Origin: Chrysaora quinquecirrha
Lineage: Eukaryota > Cnidaria > Scyphozoa > Semaeostomeae > Pelagiidae
Assembly (NCBI GenBank): GCA_014526335.1
Contig: JACTAT010000218.1
Coordinates: forward strand, 343,879-407,878
Length of the DNA: 64,000 bases
Direction: 5' to 3'
Made by a program: the position numbers and the translations under genes. Under the pieces are notes generated by a model that was not told the origin of the DNA, did not search any database, and worked only from the letters and a program-made list of their open reading frames with translations. Positions 22,190 to 33,690 of the stretch are shown here, in pieces; the first letter of the stretch is position 1; every line of letters begins with the position of its first letter.

Positions 22190-23507
22190 TTTGCGATATA
22201 GTCACTGCATCTATTAGCCATGCCAAGAAAACTTCTTACTTCTGCAGCAGAAGTGGGTGGTAGAGCATTTACAAGACTTGACAGACGGTCAGGATCTGGC
22301 TTTGTTCCATGCTCTGTAAATATTATTCCATAGAATTTGATTTCAGGCTGTAAAAATTTACATTATCCCCTTTAGCTTTGATATTCAGGTGTGATAATCT
22401 GTTCAGACAATCTTCAAGGTCTTTGTCGTGTTCTTTTCTAATTTTGCCATGTATAATGATATCATCTGGTTTACTCTTTACCCCTTTGATGTCACGGAGG
22501 TTTGTTTGTAATATATTCTGAAATACCTAAACAGCACTGGTTGTACCATAATTCAGACGCTTATATTTGTATAAACCATCATGAGTTGAAAATGTTGTGA
22601 TAAGACGGCTCTCAGGCTCCACTTCCACTTGATGATAAGCTTGCTTCAGGTCAATTTTTGAAAAGAATTTTGACCCATTAACTTCTGATTTGAAATCACT
22701 TAAAGTTGGCATGGCATGATATGTCTCTCTCTTTATATTGCGTTGTTTGCTTCTCTCCCATCAACGCATATTCGAATACAACAATCTTTTAAAGGTATGC
22801 AGACAATTGGAGAAGCCCAGGGTGTCGGCCCGGGGGGGGCCTTCAATATGTAGACATACTGGACGTGCCGCTCATATGGATGGGTTTTTTCGACTGAAAT
22901 TCTCTACACATGGGTCTGATATTCTGCTCGATTCTGGTTGATGGGTTGATATTTTAGGATTTTCTTACCAATAGGTCCCATTATGATTTACCGCAAAGTG
23001 GCTGACAGCTTTTCTACTTTGTTTTTTGCTTTCCAAACGATGAATAAGCAGCAACAACAGAGCTCGGTCACATTGATTGCAAAGAATCGCCGTCAGATTC
23101 GATTTTGCGAGACTTTTCGTGAATTCTAGCACTGTAATTTAAAATCAACCAAATTCATACACAAGGGCTTGATCCTTGCAAATCATATCATACAAATGGG
23201 TCCTTTTGTCAATGTCCAGATTCACGTCTAATCATGGACAAATTGAAGTACCCCCCCCCCCCGGGGGTGTCGGCTGATCACTGACTTTTTCACTAATGTC
23301 TTGCTCTATCAGTTTCTTCAATTCTTAATAGACAGCTTTCCTCATATGATAAGGAATTTTCTTTGTGGCTGACCAACAGGAACAATGTCCTCTCAGTTTT
23401 CCTTCTCCTTGAAAGACAGTTTCATATTTGTTTATCAGGTGTTTAATGACTGCATCAGAACTTTCAGGAAATTTAGATCTACTTTGCTCATTTTCCTTTG
23501 TTTGCAT
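22190..23507 (-). pseudogene. Gypsy-1 reverse transcriptase, interrupted
   Basis: From right to left: the pre-RT segment (KYETVFQGEGKLRG, then PYHMRKAVY) at 23507-23265, the nested 435-bp insertion, then the RT core with FFSKIDLKQAYHQVEVE (first catalytic Asp), TTFSTHDGLYKYKRLNYGT and further left the SDDIII-like and VRSFLGMA-like traces around 22440 and 22230. Several stops are present. It is non-functional. Confidence 0.65.
22830..23264. mobile_element. 435-bp poly-G-ended transposon nested in gypsy-1
   Basis: The insertion is bounded by identical 10-base flanks GGGTGTCGGC at 22820-22829 and 23265-23274. Its ends are inverted: CCGGGGGGGG followed by TTCAAT on the left, and ATTGAAGTACCCC ending in CCGG on the right. 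A 9-10 bp duplication suggests a Mutator-like superfamily, but the element is too short to encode anything. It cleanly interrupts the RT frame. Confidence 0.7.
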
Positions 23508-23509
23508 TT

Positions 23510-26021
23510 GGGTGTTCGATATCCACGGCCCCGGCCCTCAGGGCCCTCATTTTGGAGCCCCCGGGGCCCTCGGAGCCCCCCCCCCCCCCCCATATTTTTT
23601 AGTGATGCTTCACGTCAAGGTCTTCAAATTTCGTTAAAACAAAGGAAAGTAGACGTTTTTATGGTGAAACCGAGCAGAAAGGCCATTTTATATTCCTAGA
23701 ATTCGCATCAAAGCTCATTTTATCATGAGAAAATGTTTATAAGAAACCTTGATCTACAATGTCTAGAGCCCTCGCAAAAATTTCTGGGACACTTCGAATT
23801 TTTTCAAAATCCCTGCTCTAAAGGCGCATACCCCCCCGCCAATTCAATGTTCGTGAAATTGATGTTGCCAGTGTCAACATTGAGTCGGGGGGTCTAATTA
23901 CCTAAATATGTTATAATGGGACGGGTTTTCAAGGTAAAACAGACTTATAACATACAGTAGCGTCCCCAATATTGCTAGCGATGATTGTAGCCACTCATAG
24001 ACTTTGAGAAACTTTTAGAACAACAAAGTCTCTGTATCAAAATAATTAAGAATCGGTGATATTCAACGAGGGGAATTTAACTGTTTAAAAAAGTGTACAA
24101 GATTTCTGTTGAAAAAAAGGAATTTTAAGGAACTTCCATGAAATAAATACAATTTATGGCAGGGTGTTGGTGATTAGGAGTGAATTGCCCCTCGATGTCT
24201 GGATACTCAAAATCCATTTCTTACTCGAGTACTTATATAATGATGATGTAATGATAAATTTTGTCAAGTCCGCAAAGGTTTGTACAAACAATTTATATAA
24301 GAAGTTTTTATGGTAAGTCTCGCAGAAAGGGCATTTTTAGATTGATATTTTCTTAGAAGTAGCGAGCCTTACCATTCATCTCCGCTCCCATCCCCGCATC
24401 GCATATCCATTCTTTTATCCAGGGTTTTTTAATAGCAATAATTTGCTCCTGTAATAGCCATTGTTTTAGCGAAAAGATCAGCCTGGAGTTTTTCAACATT
24501 TCGTTTTTACTTGCGAGGACTTACCATAAAAGTAGGATTTACTGAAAGAAACTAAGTGTCAATTAGATGCGACATCAATACGACCTTTAAATCAACTGCC
24601 GCATTAAAGTAGATCGCCAGTCTTGTCGCATCAAACGGCAAAATGCGACTGAATTTAAAGGTCGCATTTGTGCTAGTTCGAATTAAATTGATTTGCAGCA
24701 TGGTTCGTGGATTGATCCATTGTGGCCATTGGGCATGCGTGGAAGTAATGGCGCCATTTCCAATTTGATGCGGCAACATTTCAATCGACCTTTAAATCCA
24801 CGACCTTATATTGCCGCATTACTGTCGAAGTGAATTTAATTTAATTCGACGCGGCAAAAATGCGACCTTTAAAGTAGGCCTTACAGTACAAATTTCGTAA
24901 ACTACATTTCGTGGAATGAAAGAACGCGCTTTTCAACAATTTCCACCCCATGTAATGTCTGTGCAGTACGGTGGGGGATGTGCAGTACGGTGGCGGATGT
25001 TCAGTACGGTGGGGAGGCATCTTGCCGTACGGTGGGGGATTTTCAGTACGGTTGGGGGATACCATGATTGCCGTGGCGGATATTCAGTACAGTATTGGGA
25101 GGCATCATGATTGCTGTGGCGTATGTCCGCCACGGCAATCATGATGCCTCCCCACGGCAATCTTGGTATTCCCCCACAGGCATCATGGTATCCCCCCACC
25201 GCACTGAATATCCGCCACGGCAATCATGGTATTCCCCCACCGTACTGAACATCCGCCACTGTACTGCACATCCCCCACTGTACTTCACAGACATTACATG
25301 GGGTGATTTTTGCCACTGGAGATCTCTTTATACAAGACAATAATGCCCTTCAATCGCCCAAATTTTTAAGAGCAACACAAGAATATGTTGTGAATGAGTT
25401 GTTTCGTATGAGTTGATGTTGTTTTGTAAGTTTCTTAAATTTTAAGAGTAGCTAGACCTAGGTTTCTTATACACTTTTTTCTCATAAGAAGCAGGAAATT
25501 TTGATCGAGGCTGGCTGTTCTTAAACTTTTGCCGTTTTTGAGCCTGAAATGTTCTTAATCTGTTCTTAATTCTTTAGTTACTTAGAAAGCTATATTGTTC
25601 AATGAATGCCTGGAGTGGTACTAGGTTTGTGCGAAAATGCAGCATTCTTGTCTATTTCTTTGTTTGCTTGCTTTTTACGTTCATTCTGACCGTCTTACTT
25701 ACATATTTAGCTAATATTCTTAGGGCTTTCGAAAAGGCCAGCCTCAGCTTGTTCTTAACTTGTTCTTAAAATCTGGGCAAATTCCAGGCTTGTGTTCTTA
25801 TAAAATTGTTCTTATAAAAAAAGAGTGTAAACATTTTCTCATAAAAAGGGTACTTAATTGCCTTTCTGCTCGGTTTCACCGTAAAAACGTCTGCTTTTTT
25901 TGTTTTAACGAAATTTGGAGACTTGACGTGAAATATCGCGAAAAATTATAGGGGGCCCCGAGGGTCCCGGGGGCTCCAATATGAGGGCCCCAATGGCCGG
26001 GGCCTTGGATATCGAACACCC
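23510..26021. mobile_element. Mutator-like (MULE) non-autonomous element, 2.5 kb, nested in gypsy-1
   Basis: The left end GGGTGTTCGATATCC and right end GGATATCGAACACCC are perfect inverted repeats. Similarity extends about 180 bp inward on both sides, including the CCGAGCAGAAAGG phrase. The flanks TTTGCATTT at 23501-23509 and 26022-26030 are a perfect 9-bp target duplication. Long terminal repeats plus a 9-bp duplication are typical of Mutator-like elements. No transposase frame is visible inside. The interior holds a large palindromic minisatellite. Confidence 0.85.
24930..25305. repeat. Large imperfect palindrome made of GTACGGTGGGGGAT-type units
   Basis: Short units (CAGTACGGTGG, GGGGGATACCATGATTGCC) run rightward to a centre near 25125 and then return as their reverse complement, ending at CATTACATGGGG, the mirror of the entry CCCCATGTAATG. 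Frames through it are repeat translations, not genes. The same unit family forms arrays at 28.34-28.68 and 29.11-29.33 kb. Confidence 0.8.
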
Positions 26022-26788
26022 TTTGCATTTCATCTGTTCTGACTTTTGCTTCAAACTCTGGGTCTTTTTTTCTGTAGGAATGCTTCGTTTTGTATTAACT
26101 ATTTGTACTAGTGTAATAAGGGTTTTCCCAGTTCTTCGAAGGCAGAGACACACAATCACAGACACAAATTTGAGAGCGATCTTGACATTATCTTTACTAT
26201 ATTCCATGCTTAACAATTCCAGGCTAAACGGCATTACAGCAATAAGGGCTTCTCTGAGCCAGATAAGAACAACGAAGTACATTACAGCCTCTCACAAGCA
26301 CTGTATGTCTTTTTTTACAATATAAACTAGTAATACAGTACAGCCTCTCGCAAGCACTGCCTGTCCATAATATAATACTTAAGACTAGGGCTCAGGAGCT
26401 TTCGAAAGCATCTCGGCCTAACGGTTATCTACCCTATAGTAGAGCATTACCTTCCCATACCTTCCTTTTGCTTTCCTACCTCTTCGCTTTAAAACTAAGT
26501 AAGATACTTCTATATATACGAAATATTAAGAGATAAACAGGAAACATTAGAAATTCGTGAAGATAAAGAAGTTAAAGAAATACCGAAGGACTAATACAAA
26601 GATTTCCTGCATACGTGGTATTAACGACGTCTAATACAAAAGCCGGTAAAACGTGAAACGACTAAATACTAGGTGACGAACAGAGATTAGTGCTAAGTTA
26701 CGTTTTGTTACGTTTATAAGAAAATACTTGCGAATGAATGAAACTAAGAAAAATACAATGATAATCTAAGGCCTAAAAACTAGCTGTA

Positions 26789-27403
26789 TCACACTAGTCC
26801 TAAATCTTGTGCAATTTTAGCACTTAATAGATTTCCTCCAGGGCCTTCAACAACATAGAAATGTGTGACTGCATATTTTGTTTTGGATTCCAGCATTGCT
26901 TGAAAACATCCTTTTAGCTTAATTGGTGTTGCTGTACCATAAGCATAAATTTTGGTGTTAGACGGCTCTAACTTTACATGATTCTGTAACTTGCCATATT
27001 TATCTGAGCTTACTAGATCCACAGAGGCTCCAGTATCAATGAGAAACTTGACTTCCAAACTTTCATTAATTTTCAATGTGGTAGATGGATCTTGTTTTCC
27101 TGTATTGCCAACAGCATAAACATTATCTTCTTCTGAGGAACTTATATCACCTTCTTGTTTTAATAGGCCTATGGCTCGTGCATTGTGTTTTGTAGTAGTA
27201 GTTGATTTCTTGGTTGCTGGCTTAGGCCTTGTTTTTGATTGACCAGGCTTTGTTTTGGAACGGCAAACCTTTGCAAAATGGTCAGTTTCCCCAGATTTTG
27301 AGCAAACCGCGTTAGTTACTGGGCACGGTGTGGCTTTGTATGGAAACGAAAAGCTACATCTGTAACAGAATTTCTCTGATTGACCAATTTCTCTGACGTG
27401 CAC
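26789..27403 (-). pseudogene. Gypsy-1 nucleocapsid and aspartic protease
   Basis: The 204-codon frame begins near HVREIGQSEKFCYRC. It contains two cysteine/histidine clusters, the second reading CSKSGETDHFAKVC (a knuckle that lost one Cys), a Lys/Thr-rich linker and the retropepsin active site KFLIDTGASVDLV. It ends in a stop at 26789. Upstream gag is in another frame. Confidence 0.7.
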
Positions 27404-27458
27404 GTCTTCGAATTGTTTTTCAATATTTGAGCTGAGCTGAGCTTGTTTCGAACTTTCT

Positions 27459-27919
27459 TCATTCTATGGTTAAAGAATATTCTTCATCAAGTAGGGCCTT
27501 TCTACGGATTCTTGCTGATGTTCCGTTGCAAAAAAATTGCATTTTGATTTCATAATCGACATCATGAAATCGACAATGTGCAGAAAGTGTCCGTGGGCGA
27601 GTGTGAATTTCATCGATAGTTTCGTTCGGTTTCAGTTGTGCTTGACGGAAGGCATAAATTTCGAAAATTTGGTTTTTACTCGGCTCAAGGTGTTTTGTAA
27701 GTGCATCGACGGCTTTTTGATAATCTTTACTGTCTCCTGTATTTGAGAGAGTTTTGAAGATCTTGTAAACTTCAGGTCCAGCCTGGTACAATAACAGCGC
27801 TCGTCTTCTTTCGTCCGCTTGATGTCCGCTGCCAATAAGCATGTTTCAAATCTTTCTAACCAATATCCACCGTAAACCTGCATTTGTAACACCAGAAGCC
27901 ATATTTCAAATGAATGCAC
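27459..27919 (-). pseudogene. Gypsy-1 gag
   Basis: Frames 27919-27632 and 27842-27459 overlap and encode a gag capsid-like sequence (RRALLLYQAGPEVYKIF, NQIFEIYAFRQAQLKPNETI). The equivalent gag of gypsy-2 at 30.4 kb has the same blocks, supporting the call. The frame is broken. Confidence 0.6.
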
Positions 27920-28339
27920 TGATTTAAATTCGTTTATCCTCGTCGCCAGTTATAGTACTTAGGACACATCAGAAAGTACGTCTTGATTCGGGTAGCACGT
28001 GTATTCAAGTCCTAGAAATCTTCACATGAAGTACTAATAATTTATGTGTATAAATTATACTATTTATTACTACTGCACTTACTATGTACTGTAAGAAAAA
28101 ACCATATACGGGGGGGGGGGGGCCGGGGTTTGTTGCCCCTGAAAATTTTTTAAAATACAATTAGATTGGCATTTTTTTCGTAAAAGTTACAAAACAGTAT
28201 GGTCTGGTATCAGAAGCGACTTCAACTGAACAAATAGATGGCTTCAGCACACCATGACATTTCTGTATTATTGTATCGGTTGATTTTTAACTCTCAAAGT
28301 GTTCTACACATTTCCATAACGATTTATATGCATCGTCAC

Positions 28340-28678
28340 CCTGTACAATGTAGTGCAGTACCGTGGGGGATGTTCAGTACCGTGGCAGATATTCAGTACC
28401 GTGGGGGCATACCATGAGCCGTGTAGGGAGGCATCTCTCAGTACCATGGGAAATATTCAGTACCGTGGGGCATACCATGAGTACCTTGGCGGATATTCAG
28501 TAACGTGGGGGCATACCATGATTTATGTGGGGACATACCATGAGTCGTGCTGGGAAGCGTCATGAGTCGTGTGGGGATATTCAGGACCGTGGGGGCATAC
28601 CATGATTCGTGTGGGGAGATATCTCTGAATCCTGTGGGGGATATTCAGTACCGTTGGGAAACATCACGAGTCGCGTGG
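28340..28678. repeat. Minisatellite array, left part
   Basis: Direct repeats of about 18-25 bp, alternating CAGTACCGTGGGGGATATT and GTGGGGGCATACCATGAG, with drift. The array continues after the solo LTR at 29111. The preceding region 27920-28340 has a poly-G run at 28111 and no gene. Confidence 0.75.
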
Positions 28679-29110
28679 TATAGAGAAATTCACCCGTTTA
28701 GAGTTCAAGATTCGAGCCTTGGAGATTTCTATACTGGCGTTCACCACAAGGTTAACGGGATAGATTAGAATCACCGATGGTTCGGTTATTAAGTTCGAGA
28801 GGACTGTATGTTTATTCAAAAGATTTAAGTTCTTCTTTATCAATACTAAATAAATTAATGAAAATGACTATATACAATATAACAACAAGATTCACTTCCC
28901 TGAATTCTTCAAGATAGGCTTCAGATTTCTAGACTTGAGATTAAATCGTCATAAGAATAAATTCAGATAGATTCTTCGATCATTCGGATCGACTAAGACA
29001 AGAACACACACTGAGACAGACTAGGAAGACAGACTAGAACACGCACGCACAGCACGACACAAAAGACTAATTAAACATTACATAATGTCCATATCTCATA
29101 ATTCTCTACA
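28679..29110. mobile_element. Solo LTR, 432 bp, inside the minisatellite
   Basis: The segment starts TATAGAGAATT-like and ends AATTCTCTACA, which are near-perfect inverted termini. It is flanked by CGTGG at 28674-28678 and 29111-29115, a 5-bp duplication as made by gypsy or BEL integrases. The interior is AT-rich and non-coding. No second LTR or internal region is present. Orientation is undetermined. Confidence 0.65.
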
Positions 29111-29330
29111 CGTGGGGGATATTCAGTACCTTGGCGGCATACCATGAAACGTGTGGGGGCATATCATGAGTCGTGTGGTGGGGCATCATGAGTCGTGTGA
29201 GGGATATTCAGTACGGGTGGGGCATACCATGAGTCGCGTGGGGAGGCATCTCTGAGTACCGTGGGTATTGTTCAGTACCGTGGGGGCATACCTTGGAGTA
29301 CTGTGGGGGATTTTCAGTACCCTTGGGTAA
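29111..29330. repeat. Minisatellite array, right part
   Basis: The same GTGGGGGATATTCAGTACC / GGCATACCATGAGTCGTG units as at 28.34 kb, resuming directly after the solo LTR. Confidence 0.75.
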
Positions 29331-29710
29331 ATCATCTTTTAGACTTTTGTGATCATTGTAGAAACCACCGATAAAGGACGGGGGAGATCATTTGGCCACA
29401 TAACACTCTCAGTTCTCAACTGTTGACAAGCCTAAATTCTTTTCCTGCTGCAAATCGAAATCTGTCAGAGAGAAAAATTCACCTGTAAAAGGCAAAATGC
29501 GTAATGGAAACACCACCTGAAGAGGCGCTTCAGTTTGCTTGGCAGAACAAGGCACAAGAAAAACGCCTCATTACATTTTCTCTGACCTCATGAATAAAAT
29601 TCATTAACAGATATATGATCAAAACTCCCTTTACGTTGCTTTTCATTCGTATTCATATCCTATATCTCATCTTATTTAATCTTATTGAAAAGCTTTTAAA
29701 GAAATAATTC

Positions 29711-30016
29711 TTAAGGATTGGCAGTGTGTGCCAGTCCCGTAGTGGCAACTTTTATCGTGTCAATGATTGAGTTACTATCCGCTGTTCGACTTGCTGTATA
29801 ACCAACTATCTGCGGTTCGTCTGGAATTGTTTGAAGAAACAAATCAAGTCTTTTCTTGAAAAAATCAGTACTTTCTCCAGTAATATTTCTTACTATTTTC
29901 GGAAGAACATTAAAAAGTTTAGGAGCATTGATCGCGAAACTAGCTTCTTTATGCCGTTTAATAGTTATAGACTGACCACGGACCATATCCACTAACCACT
30001 TTACATTTTCTTTCAT
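29711..30016 (-). pseudogene. LINE ORF2 C-terminal fragment
   Basis: 101 codons matching the far C-terminus of an ORF2 (FAINAPKLFNVLPKIVRNIT, FLQTIPDEPQIVGYT). Only this 3' end is present, consistent with 5' truncation. The neighbouring 30020-30380 contains no recognisable gene. Confidence 0.6.
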
Positions 30017-30423
30017 GTCGTACGTGTTGATATTATTGAATAGAATCGTTCACGTTCAGCACAATATTTTCGATTATTTTCCAAACATATATGATTCTAT
30101 ATCTTTCTCTTCTTCGTTGAGCGGAGTAAAGATTGAGGGCTTTTAGGATTTGCCAGTAATTATTACTGCTTTTGTCCATCGTAATCTTTCGAAGAAAGGA
30201 CCATTTGTAATGTAGTGATTTTATTGATTGATGTAATTAGCTCTATCATGCTGCGTACCGCATGATCGGACAGTAGTCTTGATCAGAATGGGGAATAAAC
30301 GAATGTAACTGGACGATCTACTCTTGTTGATTCTTTAATATAATATACGTGTTTCAGTTTATATATCTTCTCTGTGATTATCAACAAGGAATACTATAAT
30401 GGCGACGAGGATCGACTTAGCTA

Positions 30424-31476
30424 ATGCCGCCAGCTCCGTTTGATCCGCTCTCCGACCCGAGTTCTTTAGGTCAACGATGGAAGGTCTGGAAGCGTCGATT
30501 TGAAACATATATCGTTGCTCTAAACATCACTGACAACACCCAGAAGAGAGCCCTCTTACTCTATCAAGCAGGAGAAGCAACACAGGATATCTTTGATACT
30601 CTCCCAGGTACGGGAAATCCAGACGACTAGACAACGGCGATCGCCAATCTTGACCAACCGAAGAAAAACGTGGACAACGAGATTTTCCAATTTTGCTCAA
30701 CGAAACAAAATCACGATGAAACCATCGACCAGTTTGCTACAAGGCTTCGCAAACTTGCATGGACCTGTGAGATCACTGATGTAGATAAGGAGGTTAAATC
30801 TTGTATTATTCAAAACTGCACTTCCAAGCGACTTCGCTGCTATGCCCTTCTAGAGACAGATATAACGTTTGAAAAAACTTTGTCTACAGGCCGTGCTTTC
30901 GAAGCCAGTGACCGACAAGCTGCTGGGATAGAAGGTGGCAGCACTGAACCGACCTCAACAACAGACGGGGTAATCAACCGAGTCACACGTCCTCAACAAC
31001 CTGCGAAACGATTTCAACGATTTCCACAGGCCCGACGGCCATAGAATCCCTCAGCTCAAAGTTTTAATTGTGGAGGTGTTTGGCCCCATCTTCGTTCTCC
31101 GTTTTCTGCTCAAGGCATCATTTGTAGTGCTTGTGGACGACAAAACCATTTTGCTAAACACTGCAGGAGTAAAGTCAGTCAAAATATGGCCCGCTCCTTG
31201 ACTAACACCATGCGTCAAACTGTGGAAAAAGTCACAGCAAACAATGACCCACAGCAGTATAGTGATGAGGAGGAGGCATATCTATTCACTGTCAGCATGA
31301 AAAACCCTGAAATGTCAAAATTAAAAATGCCGATCAAAGTTAACAATCTTGAAGTGCCCATGGTGATTGATACGGGGGCTTCCATAGACATTATGGATGA
31401 AGCAACCTTTTTTTCTCTCCAACAGTTTTCTGGCCAGCCGCTCTCACTAGGCAGGGAATTTTCCATAACAATCTGA
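30424..31476 (+). pseudogene. Gypsy-2 gag, zinc knuckle and protease
   Basis: One reading frame continues from 30424 to 31476 through two in-frame TAG codons (30628-30630 and 31042-31044). It contains gag capsid blocks (KRALLLYQAGEATQDIFDTL, DETIDQFATRLRKLAWTCE), a knuckle CSACGRQNHFAKHC and the retropepsin active site PMVIDTGASIDIM. Both stops are CAG-to-TAG style, suggesting deamination-type decay (inference). Confidence 0.7.
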
Positions 31477-31800
31477 CTTTCAGCCTTACTTTGAATTTTA
31501 CTACACATTCTGGGTAAATCGATAGCACTGATTCCAAATCCGAGATGGGCCCTGTGAAATTTTGACCGGAAGTTGGACTTTTTGATGACGTCATCAAAGA
31601 GCCTTTTTGTCCTTTAACTGCAATATCTCTCTACTAGTGCATCCAAGAAGGTTGGTAAGTACAAATATGGGTTTTCCTGACCTAGAGCTTTCGAATGATA
31701 TATAATGAGTTCGATTTCACTAATCTTTACCCAAATCATGACGCCATCACGATGACGTCATCGTCGTAAAAAATTCTTATTTTGGCATGGGGCTACGCAG
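31477..31800. repeat. Insert-like segment with TGACGTCA palindromes in gypsy-2
   Basis: Between the protease active site and the continuing retroviral frame at 31810 lies about 320 bp without gypsy similarity. It contains GATGACGTCATCA and GATGACGTCATCG palindromes that resemble repeats elsewhere in the window (1.9 and 35.5 kb). No target duplication was identified. Confidence 0.4.
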
Positions 31801-31809
31801 CAACATCCT

Positions 31810-32969
31810 GTGTTAGGAAAATTTGAAGTACAGTTGGAATCTAAGAGCAAATATACCGTTTCCGTTCTTCATGTCATCAAAGGTTCGTTTGGAAATCTTC
31901 TGAGTTTTAAAACCGCCTCTGCTTTAGGCCTTGTGTCTGTTAATGTCATTGCCATCCATATATCGACAACCCACGAGCAACTTTTGGAAAAATATGACAC
32001 AATTTTTTCAAGGCATTGGTGAACTAAAAGATTTCAAAGTTACGCTACATATCGACAAAACAGTTACACCAGTTGCCCAACCATTGCATCGCATACCCTT
32101 TCACATGAGGCAAAAAGTGACCAGCGTGCTTGATAAACTAGAGAAACAGGGTATCATCGAAAAAATTCGAGGGACCCACGCCTTGGGTTTCACTCTTAGT
32201 CACTTTACCAAAAAAGGATGGAGATGTTCGCCTGTGTATCGACATGAGAATGGCCAATCGCCCTATCCAAAGAGAACGAAATCCAACCCCGAGGATGGAT
32301 GACTTGATTCATGCTATGAATGGTGCACAAGTGTTCTCAAATCTTGATTTACGGGCCGAGTGTCATCAGCTTGTTTTATCCGAGGAAAGTCGATACATAA
32401 CAACTTTCGTTACTCACAAAGGGTTACGACGATATCATACCTTAAACTTTGGAACTTCATCCACCACTGAAGTTTTTCAACATGTGATTGCGGAGGAGCT
32501 ACGAGGAACTTATAAAGTTTTGAACATTTCGGATGACGTCATCGGTTTTGGTAAGAGACAGCAAGAAAACGATGAAGCATTAGCTCAGGTATTCGAGCGT
32601 TTTTCTACAAGAGGTCTTACGTTGAACAAAGACAAGTGTGAAATCTGCAAGGACAATTTAACATCACTGGGTTTGTTTTTTCGAAAACTGGAATATCGCC
32701 TGACCCGGCGAAAGTTTCTGCTATTCATAATGCACCACCTCCGACAACTGTTAGTATTTAACGCAGCCATTGAGAGCATTGTTAAAGAACAATGTCCCGT
32801 TCAAATAGTCAACAGAAAGTCAAAATGCCTTCGATGCTCTCAAAGCCGCTTTAACCAGCAAAACTGTGATGGCCTATTTCGACAGATCGAAAGAAACATT
32901 CTTAACGACAGATGCTTCGCCGTACGGACTTTCGGTAATATTGACAAAAAACACAAACGGTCCCTTTGA
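31810..32969 (+). pseudogene. Gypsy-2 reverse transcriptase
   Basis: Frames 31810-32022, 31931-32302 and 32244-32969 together read protease tail (GSFGNLLSFKTASALGL), RT entry (PLHRIPFHMRQKV) and RT core. The core has NLDLRAECHQLVLSEESRY (first Asp), TLNFGTSS and ISDDVIGFG (the YxDD equivalent). One-base shifts separate the segments. Confidence 0.7.
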
Positions 32970-33690
32970 CAAAAACGTCATTGCATATATTAGTCGCTCT
33001 TTGACGGATGTAGAGAAACGATACTTGCAGACCAAGCGAGAAGTTCTCGCGATTGTTTGGGCAATCGAGAAGTTGCATTTATTTTTGTATGGAGAAAAAT
33101 TTACACTTGCCACTGATTGTAAGCCGCTTGAATATATCTTAAAGAATCCATTATTGAAACCACGCGCGCCAGTTGAACGTTGGAACTTACGCCTTCAAGA
33201 CTACAGTTTGATGTTCATTATTCACATGGGAAGGAAAACCCGTCTGACTTTCTTTCCCGCCATGTAAACGGTATTCCAGACAAGGCTGAGAACCTTTCAA
33301 TATTAGCTGAAAAATATGTCAACTTCCTAACTGCACATGCAGTGCCCAAAGCAATGACGCTGCAGGAGATTCAATTAGCAACGGAAACAGACAGTACTAT
33401 GCAACTGCTTGTTGAACTTATTCAAACAAACAAATGGTATTCAATCTCAAGTTTGGGAATTTCGGAAGAATTTAGGAAAGAACTTTTACATTTTCGAAAT
33501 ATAAAGGATGAACTTATCTTTAAGGACAGTTCGAACATAATTTTGCGTGGCTCTCGTATCATTATTCCTTCAAGTCTTCGCCCAAATGTCATTGCACTTG
33601 CTCATGAAGGTCATCATGGCCTAGTCAATACAAAACGTTTATCTAGAGAAAAAGTTTGGTTCCTGTTTATCGATTCAATAGTGGAAAACT
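32866..33690 (+). pseudogene. Gypsy-2 RNase H and integrase zinc-binding region
   Basis: Frame 32866-33267 carries RNase H (FLTTDASPYGLSVILT, YLQTKREVLAIVWAIEKL, LATDCKPLEYI). Frame 33180 onward continues through a chromovirus-type linker (HYSHGKENPSDFLSRH) to an integrase zinc-binding start (LAHEGHHGLVNTKRLSREKV). The integrase core is missing because a LINE end replaces it at about 33690. Confidence 0.7.

Larger units (their letters stand above)
22010..27919 (-). mobile_element. Ty3/gypsy relic 1 with two nested insertions
   Basis: On the minus strand the order is gag (27919-27459), zinc knuckle and protease (27403-26789), linker, then RT (about 23507-22190) and a trace of RNase H to about 22010. 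It is interrupted by elements at 23510-26021 and 22830-23264. No integrase and no matching LTR pair were found, so both ends are truncated or degraded. Confidence 0.7.
30380..33690 (+). mobile_element. Ty3/gypsy relic 2
   Basis: Plus-strand order gag, knuckle, protease, RT, RNase H and integrase zinc-binding region, starting just after a TGGCGACGAGGAT sequence (about 30401) that resembles a primer-binding site. It is cut short at about 33690 by the tail of a minus-strand LINE. A non-gypsy segment at about 31477-31800 interrupts it. No LTR pair was found in the window. Confidence 0.75.

Noticed and set aside
24930..25305. Possible CRISPR-like array
   Set aside because: Units are short, adjoining and inverted around a centre, with no unique spacers or cas genes; the genome is eukaryotic.
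24916..25343. Overlapping frames on both strands rich in His, Pro and Tyr
   Set aside because: They are translations of the palindromic minisatellite, not genes.
28353..28768. Plus-strand frames with repeated VGAYHE-type residues
   Set aside because: Repeat translation of the GTGGGGGCATACCATGAG minisatellite.
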